The notes under the pieces were generated by a model, which did no database searches, had not been told where the DNA came from, and saw only the letters and a list, made by a program, of their open reading frames with translations. From assembly GCA_963620595.1 (NCBI GenBank), contig CAVFAY010000002.1:62001-126000 (forward strand): DNA of 64,000 nucleotides. The letters are read 5' to 3'. The position numbers were made by a program, and so were the translations under genes. Position 1 is the stretch's first letter. Each line of letters starts with the position of its first letter. This DNA is from Butyricicoccus_A sp963620595 (lineage in GTDB: Bacteria > Bacillota > Clostridia > Oscillospirales > Butyricicoccaceae). Positions 7,850 to 16,295 of the stretch are shown piece after piece.

Positions 7850-8318
7850 GGCGGACGGCGTGGAAACCAAATCGAATACATCCTTGAAAAAAGACGTCAT
7901 CATTACCATTGCGAGCAAGCAGAATTTTGAGGGCTGCGAGCCGGATAACATCAACCTGATTACGGCGGGACGCTTATACCGCCGCAACGGCAAATACTTT
8001 ATCTCCTATGAGGAGAGTGAGCTGACCGGCATGGAAGGCACACGCACGACGCTCAAGCTGGAGGACAGACAGGTGACAATGACCCGCACGGGCACGCATC
8101 CGGCACAGATGCTGTTTGCGGAACACAAGCGGCATGTTGGTCTGTATCAGACAGAGGTGGGCTCGCTGGCTGTTTCAACCCATACCTCACAGCTTATTAA
8201 CAATATCGGTGAGAACGGCGGCAGCTTGTCCATCGACTACACCGTGGAGATTGATTCCAATCTTGCCGGCACACACCGCTTTGAAATGGCAGTGACACCG
8301 ACCGGCAATATGCAGTAA
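7839..8318 (+). CDS. DUF1934 (YwiB-like) calycin-fold protein
   Basis: A 159-aa protein resembling the YwiB/DUF1934 family of small beta-barrel proteins of unknown function. The matching segment runs from DVIITIASKQ through ITAGRLYRRNGKYFISYEES, ELTGMEGTRTTLKL and a C-terminal ISH-type strand pattern (LSIDYTVEI). The ATG at 7839 overlaps murI; a GTG at 7860 with GAGG upstream is an alternative that would remove 7 residues. Between murI and argS this gene is commonly seen next to argS in Firmicutes. Confidence 0.75.
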   Translation: MESEADGVETKSNTSLKKDVIITIASKQNFEGCEPDNINLITAGRLYRRNGKYFISYEESELTGMEGTRTTLKLEDRQVTMTRTGTHPAQMLFAEHKRHVGLYQTEVGSLAVSTHTSQLINNIGENGGSLSIDYTVEIDSNLAGTHRFEMAVTPTGNMQ

Positions 8319-8328
8319 AAAACGAGTG

Positions 8329-8378
8329 ACGGGCGGAAATTTTGCGTTTTCGCCCGTTTCGGGCGCTTTTTAGGCGCC
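8329..8378 (+). promoter_or_regulatory. Mutually exclusive hairpins before argS (possible attenuator)
   Basis: CGCCCG (8351-8356), TTT and CGGGCG (8360-8365) form a perfect hairpin followed by CTTTTT. The same CGCCCGT can instead pair with ACGGGCG at 8329-8335. A third pairing GGCGC/GCGCC (8362-8378) is also possible. This is terminator/antiterminator geometry; no T-box motif is seen. Confidence 0.5.
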
Positions 8379-8417
8379 TTTGATAGGATAGAAACCAAAC
8401 AAGAAAGGCACGATGAT

Positions 8418-10106
8418 ATGAATTTAATCGAACAGGCAAAGAAGCAGGCGGCAGAGGCTGTCCTGAACGCATATCACGCAGCGGTGCAGGCTGGCGAGCT
8501 TCCGGAAGCAGAGGTTCCGGCTGTTGCTGTTGAGATTCCGAAGGACACCAAGAACGGTGACTATGCATCCTCTTTTGCTATGCAGTGCGCGCGTCCGCTG
8601 CACATGGCACCGCGAAAGATTGCCGAGAGCATTACGGCACATGTTTCGCTGGACAATACGTATTTTGAAGAGATCTCCATCGCAGGTCCGGGCTTTTTGA
8701 ACTTCCGTCTCGGTAAGAAGTGGTATGCAGATGCCATCGCGCTGGTTGCACAGATGGGCAAGGATTACGGCAAGACCAAGGCTGAGCATCCAGAAAAGAT
8801 TATGGTAGAATTTGTTTCTGCCAACCCGACCGGCCCGATGCACATGGGCAATGCCCGCGGCGGCGTGCTAGGCGACTGTCTGGCAGAGGTTCTGAGCTGG
8901 GCTGGCCACGATGTCACCCGTGAGTTCTATATCAATGACGCGGGTAATCAGGTAGACAAGTTCGCACACTCCGTGGAAGGACGCTATATCCAGCAGCTCA
9001 AGGGCGAAGATGCCATCGAGTTTGATCCGAGCTGGTATCAGGGCGCAGACATCAAGGAGCTGGCTGCTGATCTGATTCAGATGCATGGCGATAAGCTGCT
9101 TGATATGTCCGGCGAGGAACGCCGCAAGGTCATCGTGGAGTACGGTCTGCCGACCAATATTGCGCGGATGCAGCGCGATCTGGAACGGTATAAGATTCAT
9201 TATGACGTATGGTTCCGAGAGAGCGGTCTGCATTCTTCCGGCTATGTCGAAGAGACGGTCAAGATGCTGGCAGATAAGGGTGCGACCTACGAAAAGGAAG
9301 GCGCCCTGTGGCTGCGTTCTACTGATTTTGGCTGTGAAAAGGATGATGTCCTGCGCCGCGCAAACGGCTTCTATACCTACTTTGCCGCAGACATTGCATA
9401 TCATAGAAATAAGTTTGAGAAGCGCGGCTTTGACCGTGTCATTAACATCTGGGGCGCAGACCATCACGGTCATGTGCATCGCCTCCAGAGCGCGCTGGAT
9501 GCGCTGGGTCTGGACGGCAGCCATCGTCTGGAAATCGTGCTCATGCAGCTGGTTCGCATGATGCAGGGCGGCGAAGTTGTTCGTATGTCCAAGCGTACCG
9601 GCAAGAGCCTGACGCTGAGCGATCTGCTGGATGAGATTCCGGTAGATGCAGCGCGTTACTTCTTCAACTCTCGTGCCGCAGAAACCCAGATGGAATTTGA
9701 TCTGGATCTGGCTGTCAAGCAGGACAGCGACAATCCGCTGTATTACTGCCAGTATGCGCATGCGCGTATTTGCAGTCTTCTGCGCAAGATGGAAGAAGAG
9801 GGCGTGATGGTACCGGAACAGGCAGATCTGACGGTTCTGAGTGAAGCGGAAGAGCTGGCGCTGGTGAAGCAGATCAGCCTGCTGCCGGAGGAAATTATCG
9901 GTGCAGCTGCTGACCGCGATCCGTCCCGTCTGAACAAGTACGCCGTTGCGTTGTGTGCACAGTTCCATCGCTTCTATAATGCTTGCCGCATCAAGGAAGC
10001 AGAGGACGAAGTACGCGATGCTCGTCTGGTTCTGTGCCGCGCTGCACGCCAGACTATCTATAATGTACTGACAATGATCGGTGTAGAAGCACCGGAACAT
10101 ATGTAA
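8418..10106 (+). CDS. argS: Arginyl-tRNA synthetase
   Basis: The 562-aa class I synthetase charges tRNA-Arg. It has the ArgRS N-terminal Add-1 domain, ANPTGPMHMGN carrying the HIGH-type motif, and MSKRTGKSLTL as the KMSKS loop. The C-terminal anticodon-binding helical domain ends in the conserved ...VEAPEHM tail. The ATG at 8418 follows AAGAAAGG. It may be controlled by the hairpins at 8329-8378. Confidence 0.95.
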   Translation: MNLIEQAKKQAAEAVLNAYHAAVQAGELPEAEVPAVAVEIPKDTKNGDYASSFAMQCARPLHMAPRKIAESITAHVSLDNTYFEEISIAGPGFLNFRLGKKWYADAIALVAQMGKDYGKTKAEHPEKIMVEFVSANPTGPMHMGNARGGVLGDCLAEVLSWAGHDVTREFYINDAGNQVDKFAHSVEGRYIQQLKGEDAIEFDPSWYQGADIKELAADLIQMHGDKLLDMSGEERRKVIVEYGLPTNIARMQRDLERYKIHYDVWFRESGLHSSGYVEETVKMLADKGATYEKEGALWLRSTDFGCEKDDVLRRANGFYTYFAADIAYHRNKFEKRGFDRVINIWGADHHGHVHRLQSALDALGLDGSHRLEIVLMQLVRMMQGGEVVRMSKRTGKSLTLSDLLDEIPVDAARYFFNSRAAETQMEFDLDLAVKQDSDNPLYYCQYAHARICSLLRKMEEEGVMVPEQADLTVLSEAEELALVKQISLLPEEIIGAAADRDPSRLNKYAVALCAQFHRFYNACRIKEAEDEVRDARLVLCRAARQTIYNVLTMIGVEAPEHM

Positions 10107-10135
10107 ATCGCCTGATAGAGGCAGAAGGAGAGAAC

Positions 10136-11170
10136 ATGGAACCCGTTCCTTTATGTAGTGGGGAAGTTATTGTAACAGTAGAACACCCAGCGCAGATGAT
10201 GTCCGTGGACTGGAATACCTGTCGTGCCAGTGCGATTGTCATGCCGGATGCCATGAGCATTCCGGCAGTCAAGAGCCACGCGGGCGGCAGACCGGTCGGT
10301 ATGCTTGTCAACGCAGACAGCTGGAATCCGGAAGAAGACATTGGTGCGGAATGGCCGTCAGAGCGGCTGATTGGACGATTCAAAAACATCGTCAGTCGGG
10401 CAACGCATGAAGAAGCAGATTTTATCTATCTGCGGATGCGGCAGAACCTGCACGTTTTGCGTGCTGCTGTGCTGGCTGTGACAGATCAGTGCGGTCTGGG
10501 CATTCTGGTAGAGATTCCTGTCGATGAGGACAGACGCACGGTGGATAATTCATCAGCGCTGGCTGTAATGGGAATTTTGCAGCGCATCGGTGTTGCCGGC
10601 ATCATTCTTGCCGGGAAACCGACAGATGTCGATGATGCCATTGAAGAACTGGCACCCTATGCGAATGTTGCACTCGGTGTCTCTGTTGAGCCGCATGAAC
10701 TGGATCAGATGCAGCATCTCGAAAGTGTGGAATTTTATCATACGAGCGAGGAGGATAACATTGAGCGCATTTTGCGCCGTGTGCCGGTCTGCGATGGAGC
10801 CAATGAGCCGGAGGCAGATGAGGATTATATTCTCGCGCCGGTAGGCGAGCATGTACATTTTGTCGATGCGACGATTGATATCTCCGAACCGATTGATTTG
10901 GAGGATCATTTTGGTGAGAAGCTGCTTGAGCTGGAAGATCAATGGTCTGGCGCACTCAAGCTGGAGATCAGCACGCCGTATGATGTGCAGTTGCTTGCAG
11001 AGAACCAAGTGATGCTCAATCGACCGGTCTGTCTTGAAGCAGAGGATCCGAAGCTGTTGGAAGAGGCACTGCGCGTGTTTGACGGCATTGCGCTGTATGA
11101 TGGAACGTGGGAGCTGGACGAAGATACATTGGATTATTTTCGCCGGCACTATGGCATGGTATCTTTGTAA
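10136..11170 (+). CDS. Degenerate homocysteine S-methyltransferase-like TIM-barrel protein
   Basis: A 344-aa protein of uncertain function. Residues about 97-190 align by eye with the barrel core of homocysteine S-methyltransferases: ADFIYLRMRQNLHVLRAAV parallels the family's DLILIETM..EAKAA segment, and GILVEIPVDEDRRTV parallels the strand with T-x-DE-GRT. The zinc-ligand cysteines of active enzymes (a GxNC and a C-terminal CC) are not seen. The N-terminal ~90 and C-terminal ~140 residues are unlike that family and acidic. It is probably non-catalytic, or has a changed role. It lies 30 nt after argS with AGAAGGAG upstream. Confidence 0.4.
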   Translation: MEPVPLCSGEVIVTVEHPAQMMSVDWNTCRASAIVMPDAMSIPAVKSHAGGRPVGMLVNADSWNPEEDIGAEWPSERLIGRFKNIVSRATHEEADFIYLRMRQNLHVLRAAVLAVTDQCGLGILVEIPVDEDRRTVDNSSALAVMGILQRIGVAGIILAGKPTDVDDAIEELAPYANVALGVSVEPHELDQMQHLESVEFYHTSEEDNIERILRRVPVCDGANEPEADEDYILAPVGEHVHFVDATIDISEPIDLEDHFGEKLLELEDQWSGALKLEISTPYDVQLLAENQVMLNRPVCLEAEDPKLLEEALRVFDGIALYDGTWELDEDTLDYFRRHYGMVSL

Positions 11171-11180
11171 GATATGTGAA

Positions 11181-11215
11181 AGTGCAGATGGGGGCTTTCC
11201 CTGTCTGCGCTTTTT
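11181..11215 (+). terminator. Possible weak terminator before prmA
   Basis: GCAGAtggg and ccctgTCTGC form an imperfect stem followed by GCTTTTTAG. It may give partial termination inside the operon. Confidence 0.4.
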
Positions 11216-11235
11216 AGAAATCAGGAGGAGAATGC

Positions 11236-12201
11236 ATGAATAACTGGACAGAAGTGACCATTTGGACATCTACCGTCGGCATTGACGCAGTGACCGGTAT
11301 GCTGATGGATTTGGGTATTGATGGCTTTGTCATTGAAGACGCACAGGATTTCGAGGATTTTCTGCACGATACCGAGATATACTGGGACTATGTGGACGAA
11401 AAGCTGTCGCAGGAAAAGAAGGATGCAGAGACCAATGTGAAGATCTACGTGGAGGACAGCCCGGCGGGCGCAGAAATGCTCGCACAGGTCAATGCTGGCT
11501 TGGCAGAGCTGCGTGCCCGCGACACGGAAAAGGCATTTGGCCGCTGTGTGGCTGAACTGGCGTCTATCCGTCAGGAGGATTGGGAGAACAATTGGAAGCA
11601 GTATTTTAAACCGTTCCGTGTCGGTGAAACCTTTCTCATCAAGCCGTCTTGGGAGGAATGCGAACCGGAGGAAGGACGCAGAATTCTGGAAATTGACCCG
11701 TCTTCCAGCTTTGGCACCGGCACGCATAACACGACACAGCTGTGTATTTGCGAGCTGGAACGCCTGGTAAAACCGGGAGACCGGCTGCTCGATATGGGCT
11801 GCGGCAGCGGTATTTTGTCTGTGGCGGCACATATGCTTGGAGCAGAAGATGTGACTGCAGTAGATATTGATCCTAACGCGGTACGCATTGCGGCAGAAAA
11901 TGCAGAGAAGAACGGCTTTGCGCTGCATACCGGCATTGGCGATGTCATTGGCGATGCAGAATTGTCTGAGTGCATCGGCGCGGGCTATGATATTATCGTT
12001 GCCAATATCGTGGCGGATGTCATCATGGGGATGCAGAATATCCTGAAGAGCAAGCTCAAGAAAGATGGCACCCTGATTGTATCCGGTATCATCGCGCCGC
12101 GTGCGGATGAAGTACAGGAGTCGTTGCTTAGCGCAGGCTTTATGCTGGATCGCCGCGATCAGTCCGGAGATTGGGTAGCCATGACGCTGCATCAGGCGTA
12201 A
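11236..12201 (+). CDS. prmA: Ribosomal protein L11 methyltransferase
   Basis: The 321-aa SAM-dependent enzyme methylates ribosomal protein L11. The N-terminal L11-recognition domain (about 1-120) contains DWENNWKQYFKPF, followed by a Rossmann methyltransferase with LDMGCGSGILSVAA (SAM motif I), VTAVDIDPNA (motif II) and DIIVANIVADV (NPPY-like catalytic segment). The ATG at 11236 has AGGAGG 9 nt upstream. Length is typical. Confidence 0.93.
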   Translation: MNNWTEVTIWTSTVGIDAVTGMLMDLGIDGFVIEDAQDFEDFLHDTEIYWDYVDEKLSQEKKDAETNVKIYVEDSPAGAEMLAQVNAGLAELRARDTEKAFGRCVAELASIRQEDWENNWKQYFKPFRVGETFLIKPSWEECEPEEGRRILEIDPSSSFGTGTHNTTQLCICELERLVKPGDRLLDMGCGSGILSVAAHMLGAEDVTAVDIDPNAVRIAAENAEKNGFALHTGIGDVIGDAELSECIGAGYDIIVANIVADVIMGMQNILKSKLKKDGTLIVSGIIAPRADEVQESLLSAGFMLDRRDQSGDWVAMTLHQA

Positions 12202-12231
12202 GAATAAAAATGATAACGGAGGGCAGAGATT

Positions 12232-13272
12232 ATGCGGAGAAAACTCGTCAAATGGGGAGCAGTCGTATGCATTGTCGCTGCCTTTCTGGCTTTTTTGCGC
12301 TGGAAGCTGCCGGCAAAACAGGATGTCTCGCTGGCGGAAACCAGTCTGCAAGCGGCGGATGACCTCGCAGCATCGTATCAGGCAGGACAGAACAGTTTGA
12401 TGTTTCACAGTAAAGAAATATCTGAACTGGAGGTCTATCATTTGCTGCAGGCGGGAGAACCGTATCTGTCCAATCTGGAGACGGAAACTTATCAGAGCGG
12501 CGCGATCAGATTGACATGGAATATCCCGCAGAAGCAGGAGCAGGATGACGGCTTGGATGCGGCAAGAAAGCTGGGGGCAAAGGCTGTCGAGGGACAGATG
12601 ACCATTACTGGCAAATTGCAGGCGATTCATGATGTCTTAATTCGTACCTGCGTATACACAGAAAATGGCGAACTGCGCACGCAGATGGCAGCAGGAGCAG
12701 TGCAGGATAAACAGGCGGTGTGCGCGGGCTACGCGCGGGCGTTTGAGGCCATGTGCGATGGTGCGGGGCTGGATGTCTATTATATAGAGGATGATGATAT
12801 GACACACGCGTGGAATGCAGTACGGCTGTATGGGGAAACCTATTTTATCGATTGCACCTATGACGATCCGGTGCCGGATGGCGGACAGAAGGTCGGTCAG
12901 AATTACTTTATGCTGACCGCGCAGGAATTGAAACAGTCGCACCAGTGGAACGAAGCGCTGTACAAGAGCTATCTGGACAGCAAGTACCCGGAAAATTTTG
13001 CGTATATCCAGCGGATGCAGGATTTGCAGTTGGCAGATACCGACCTGCGAACCCATGATTGTGATAAAAATGCTTCGCGTGAAGAGATTGAGCAGTTAAA
13101 TGATTTGTTGGGAACCGAAGTCGCAAGCGGCGAGAAAAAAATTTCTCGCGGGGAGCTGTATAAAAAAGGCTATCAGTCACTCAGCGAGGAAGTGGACGGA
13201 GAAAAACGAATCGAATGGCTGATTGATAATTACACAGTTCCACTGCTTGTGGCGCGCCAAATGGGCTTTTAA
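12232..13272 (+). CDS. Membrane-anchored transglutaminase-like protein
   Basis: A 346-aa protein with an N-terminal signal anchor (about residues 7-23) and a transglutaminase-like cysteine domain. The catalytic triad is visible as Cys in KQAVCAGYARAF, His in MTHAWNAV and Asp in YFIDCTYDDP. The domain is therefore extracytoplasmic; substrates in the family are often wall peptides or unknown. Residues 280-346 form a C-terminal helical extension without recognised motifs. An AACGGAGGG site precedes the ATG. Confidence 0.82.
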   Translation: MRRKLVKWGAVVCIVAAFLAFLRWKLPAKQDVSLAETSLQAADDLAASYQAGQNSLMFHSKEISELEVYHLLQAGEPYLSNLETETYQSGAIRLTWNIPQKQEQDDGLDAARKLGAKAVEGQMTITGKLQAIHDVLIRTCVYTENGELRTQMAAGAVQDKQAVCAGYARAFEAMCDGAGLDVYYIEDDDMTHAWNAVRLYGETYFIDCTYDDPVPDGGQKVGQNYFMLTAQELKQSHQWNEALYKSYLDSKYPENFAYIQRMQDLQLADTDLRTHDCDKNASREEIEQLNDLLGTEVASGEKKISRGELYKKGYQSLSEEVDGEKRIEWLIDNYTVPLLVARQMGF

Positions 13273-13344
13273 TGCGAAAAATAACAACTTTTTTGGAATT
13301 AAAAAATGATACAACAAAAAACATAAAAAACTTCAAAAAAAGTG

Positions 13345-13373
13345 TTGACATTTGGCGCTACAGGCTATATAAT
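13345..13373 (+). promoter_or_regulatory. Perfect consensus promoter for the tRNA cluster
   Basis: TTGACA (13345-13350), 17 bp, TATAAT (13368-13373), about 58 bp before the first tRNA. This suits a strong stable-RNA promoter. Confidence 0.9.
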
Positions 13374-13438
13374 AAACATCGTCATCTGGCGAGGGCAACG
13401 ACGAAAGAGAAACAACGAGCCAGGGTAATAAATAGTAT

Positions 13439-13515
13439 GGCGGTATAGCTTAGTTGGCTAGAGCGTCCGGTTCATACCCGGAAGGTCATTGGTTCAAGTC
13501 CAATTACCGCTACCA
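13439..13515 (+). tRNA. tRNA-Met (CAT), probably elongator
   Basis: A 77-nt cloverleaf with an encoded CCA. Acceptor GGCGGTA pairs TACCGCT with one G-U, the anticodon stem is TCCGG/CCGGA with loop TTCATAC, and the T-arm is ATTGG/CCAAT. It lacks the three G-C pairs of initiator tRNA next to the loop. A lysidine-modified Ile tRNA is a less likely alternative. Confidence 0.9.
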
Positions 13516-13519
13516 CTAT

Positions 13520-13594
13520 GGCCCGTTGGTCAAGCGGTTAAGACACCGCCCTTTCACGGCGGTAACACGAGTTCGATTCTCGTACGGGTCACCA
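13520..13594 (+). tRNA. tRNA-Glu (TTC)
   Basis: A 75-nt cloverleaf with encoded CCA. Anticodon stem CCGCC/GGCGG has loop CTTTCAC; the acceptor is GGCCCGT/ACGGGTC. It starts 5 nt after tRNA-Met. Confidence 0.93.
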
Positions 13595-13596
13595 AT

Positions 13597-13672
13597 GGAA
13601 GTTTAGCTCAGCTGGGAGAGCATCTGCCTTACAAGCAGAGGGTCACAGGTTCGAGCCCTGTAACTTCCACCA
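13597..13672 (+). tRNA. tRNA-Val (TAC)
   Basis: A 76-nt cloverleaf with encoded CCA. Anticodon stem TCTGC/GCAGA has loop CTTACAA; acceptor GGAAGTT/AACTTCC. It starts 3 nt after tRNA-Glu. Confidence 0.93.
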
Positions 13673-13676
13673 GATG

Positions 13677-13706
13677 AAAAAGCACTCCAGATGGAGTGCT
13701 TTTTTG
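13677..13706 (+). terminator. Terminator of the tRNA operon
   Basis: AGCACTCCA / GGAGTGCT stem with a short loop followed by TTTTTTG. The next gene starts only 30 bp further, so some read-through into the fumarate reductase operon is possible. Confidence 0.85.
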
Positions 13707-13738
13707 TTTTTCTGAGAAAAACAAAAAAGGAGGACGGC

Positions 13739-14242
13739 ATGAAGGAAGATTCGACAAGAAAACGGCGGTTTACGATAGCGGCAGTGTTGGTTCTTGCCCT
13801 ATTTGCGCTGGGGCGGTTTTTACAGCACCCGCCGTCTGCGATGGATGTTTTGTCTGGTGCAACCAAAAAGACACAATCTGCAGAGCTTGCAGATACCTAT
13901 GCGCTGGGCATGTCACAGGATATGGAACGCAGTGAGCAACAGACCATAGCTGTTCTTGCTGTCGGTCAAGAGGCGCAGGACAGCTTGCCGGACAAGGTGC
14001 TGCTCACGGTGTCTGAGGAGGATGAGGCGGCGCAGAAATACGCGCGCAAATTGGCGCGGGAACTGGAAGAGAATGGTGCGGATTGCCGCGTGCAGACACA
14101 GTCGGATGCGATGCTGCGCGCGTTTGCCAAAGAAGGAAAATTACAGCTGTTTTTGATTGCACGCGATCAAATCGGACGCAATCAGACACAAGCGTATACC
14201 ATACAGGAATTGACACGGGAAGAAATGGAGGCGGTTCGATGA
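13739..14242 (+). CDS. Single-pass membrane-anchored protein of unknown function
   Basis: 167 aa. Not recognised. It has a basic start, one membrane segment (about residues 12-27) and a mostly charged, outside-facing domain that begins with an FMN-attachment-like SGAT (DVLSGATKK), the motif flavinylated in some electron-transfer proteins; the rest does not clearly match an FMN-binding domain. AGGAGG precedes the ATG. It overlaps the cytochrome b gene by ATGA, so it belongs to the fumarate reductase operon and may be an accessory or electron-transfer subunit. Confidence 0.6.
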   Translation: MKEDSTRKRRFTIAAVLVLALFALGRFLQHPPSAMDVLSGATKKTQSAELADTYALGMSQDMERSEQQTIAVLAVGQEAQDSLPDKVLLTVSEEDEAAQKYARKLARELEENGADCRVQTQSDAMLRAFAKEGKLQLFLIARDQIGRNQTQAYTIQELTREEMEAVR

Positions 14243-14769
14243 GAAAGCTCAATACAATTCTATCGGTTTTGCTGATTGTCATCTTCCTGCTGCATGGTGT
14301 GCTGGGCAGTTTTATGCTGCTGGGTGTCAGCAGTGTTTCGGGCAGGGTTCTTGCATATATTGGCATGATTCTATTGATTCTGCATTTATGCATCGGCGTT
14401 CGCCTGACCATACAGATCTTCCAGACCAAAAACGGTTGGGCGTATAAAAAACAAAACGCACTGTTTTGGACACGCAGAGCCAGTGGACTGGCAATTTTGA
14501 TTCTTGCGTTTTTTCACATGGGAGTTTTCGGCAGTGTCGAAGACGGATTGTATATCCTGACGCCGTTTACAACGGTCAAGCTGCTGACACAACTGCTGCT
14601 TGTTGCAGCACTGTTTGTCCATCTCTTTGTCAATGTACGCCCGTTGCTGGTTTCTCTGGGTGTCATCACATATAAAGAGCGGCTCGGGGATTTGTTTTTG
14701 ATCTTATCTATTCTGCTGTTGTTTACGGCGGGATCTATTGTATTGTATTATATTAGGTGGCAGATATGA
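14239..14769 (+). CDS. Cytochrome b membrane anchor of fumarate reductase/succinate dehydrogenase
   Basis: 176 aa with five predicted membrane helices (about 5-29, 36-60, 80-100, 113-134, 150-172). Four histidines, H19, H49, H93 and H128, lie in the first four helices, the arrangement expected for two b hemes in single-subunit diheme anchors. It would carry electrons between menaquinol and the FrdAB head. Overlaps of ATGA with both neighbours show translational coupling. Identification rests mainly on topology, histidines and operon context. Confidence 0.75.
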   Translation: MRKLNTILSVLLIVIFLLHGVLGSFMLLGVSSVSGRVLAYIGMILLILHLCIGVRLTIQIFQTKNGWAYKKQNALFWTRRASGLAILILAFFHMGVFGSVEDGLYILTPFTTVKLLTQLLLVAALFVHLFVNVRPLLVSLGVITYKERLGDLFLILSILLLFTAGSIVLYYIRWQI

Positions 14770-16295
14770 AAAAGACACTGTTGATTGTTGGCGCAGGGCT
14801 TGCCGGACTGTCTGCAGCGTGGACGGCGGCAGAACAGGGACAGCAGGCAATTTTGGTATCTGCGCAGCCGTCAGAGCGAGCCCAGTCGGTCATGGCAGAG
14901 GGCGGCATCAATGCGGCACTGGATACCAAAGGCGAAGACGATACGCCGGAACAGCACGAAGCGGATACGCTGCGTGCTGCCTGCGGACTGGCGGATCCAC
15001 AAGCGGTACATGGGCTGACGCAAGCCGCACCGGCGCTGGTTCACTGGTTGGATCGAATTGGCGTGCAGTTTAATCGCACGGAAAGCGAAGAGATAGACGT
15101 TCGCGCATTTGGCGGACAAAAAAAGAAGCGCACGGCATTTGCACAAAGCGATACCGGCAAACAGCTCGTCACAGCGATGGTTGATGCGGTGCGCCGATGG
15201 GAGTGCAAACAACGCATCGTGCGATTGGATCATCACACGTTTGAGACCCTGTTATTGGATGGAAATGCCTGCGGCGGATGCGTGGTGCACGATGATTACA
15301 CGGGAGAGAAGATGCCGATTCAGGCGGACGCCGTCATTATGGCGTGCGGTGGAATGCACGGATTGTTTGGCGATACGACGGGCTCTCTTGCCAATACCGG
15401 CGAGGCGGTCGCGGAGCTGTTTCGATTGGGCTTGCCGCTTGCCAATGCCGAGATGATACAGTATCATCCGACAACGGCAAAATGCGGCGGCAGACGATTG
15501 CTCATCAGTGAAGCGGCGCGCGGCGAAGGCGGCAGATTGTGTGCGCTGCGCGATGGCAAGCCGTGGTATTTCATGGAAGAACGGTATCCGGAGATGGGTA
15601 ATTTGATGCCGCGCGACATCACGGCGCGGGAAATTTGGCGCGTGCGTCAGCAAATGCCGGTTTATTTGGATATGACGGAGCTTGACAGCACTGTTTTTGA
15701 ACAAAAACTATCTGGGCTGCGCGATGATTGTTTGACATACTTGGGATTAGACCCAAAAGAACAGCCGATTCCGGTTGAGCCGGGCATTCACTATTTTATG
15801 GGTGGACTGCAAGTAGATGTACAGCACCGCACAAGGATGCGCAGTGTCTATGCGGCGGGAGAATGCTGTGCGCAGTACCATGGAGCCAATCGCTTGGGCG
15901 GAAATTCGCTGCTCGGTGCGATATATGGCGGCAAAATTGCAGTGCAGACGGCGATAGCAGAGGCGGATGGCAGCAATTGTTCTTGTTCTGTGCATCCGGC
16001 AGGAGAAAAAACGTCGGTGCAGGAACAGCAAATCCTGCACAAGACGCTGACGCAGGCACTTGGTGTTGTGCGCACAGAGGAGATCATGAAACAAGCGCTG
16101 CAAACAGTGCAATCTCTGTCCGGCAATTTGGCTCTGTTGGGACAGGCAGTCTTGTTAAGTGCGCTGGAACGGAAGGAAAGCCGCGGCGCACAGTTCCGAG
16201 CCGACTATCCGGAAACCCAAGAGAAATATGGCACCACTGCTATCACGCAGTATGCGCAGGGGGAGATTACAGTTACATGGGGTGAGTTGACATGA
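14766..16295 (+). CDS. frdA: Fumarate reductase/succinate dehydrogenase flavoprotein subunit
   Basis: 509 aa. It binds FAD and carries the fumarate/succinate site. Seen are the N-terminal dinucleotide fold (IVGAGLAGLSAAW), AEGGINAAL, HPTTAK, SEAARGEGGRL, HYFMGGLQVD and GANRLGGNSLLGA. The histidine that covalently binds FAD in most family members (SHS/SHT before AEGG) is replaced: the segment reads ERAQSVMAEGG, with Gln40 in that place, so FAD is probably non-covalent. The C-terminal domain is shorter than usual. ATG 14766 is preferred over an upstream GTG because GGTGG lies just before it. Confidence 0.88.
   Translation: MKKTLLIVGAGLAGLSAAWTAAEQGQQAILVSAQPSERAQSVMAEGGINAALDTKGEDDTPEQHEADTLRAACGLADPQAVHGLTQAAPALVHWLDRIGVQFNRTESEEIDVRAFGGQKKKRTAFAQSDTGKQLVTAMVDAVRRWECKQRIVRLDHHTFETLLLDGNACGGCVVHDDYTGEKMPIQADAVIMACGGMHGLFGDTTGSLANTGEAVAELFRLGLPLANAEMIQYHPTTAKCGGRRLLISEAARGEGGRLCALRDGKPWYFMEERYPEMGNLMPRDITAREIWRVRQQMPVYLDMTELDSTVFEQKLSGLRDDCLTYLGLDPKEQPIPVEPGIHYFMGGLQVDVQHRTRMRSVYAAGECCAQYHGANRLGGNSLLGAIYGGKIAVQTAIAEADGSNCSCSVHPAGEKTSVQEQQILHKTLTQALGVVRTEEIMKQALQTVQSLSGNLALLGQAVLLSALERKESRGAQFRADYPETQEKYGTTAITQYAQGEITVTWGELT

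Noticed and set aside
8329..8378. T-box riboswitch for argS
   Set aside because: No AGGGTGGTACCGCG-like T-box or specifier-loop domain is visible.
13439..13515. Initiator tRNA-Met
   Set aside because: The anticodon stem lacks the three consecutive G-C pairs next to the loop.
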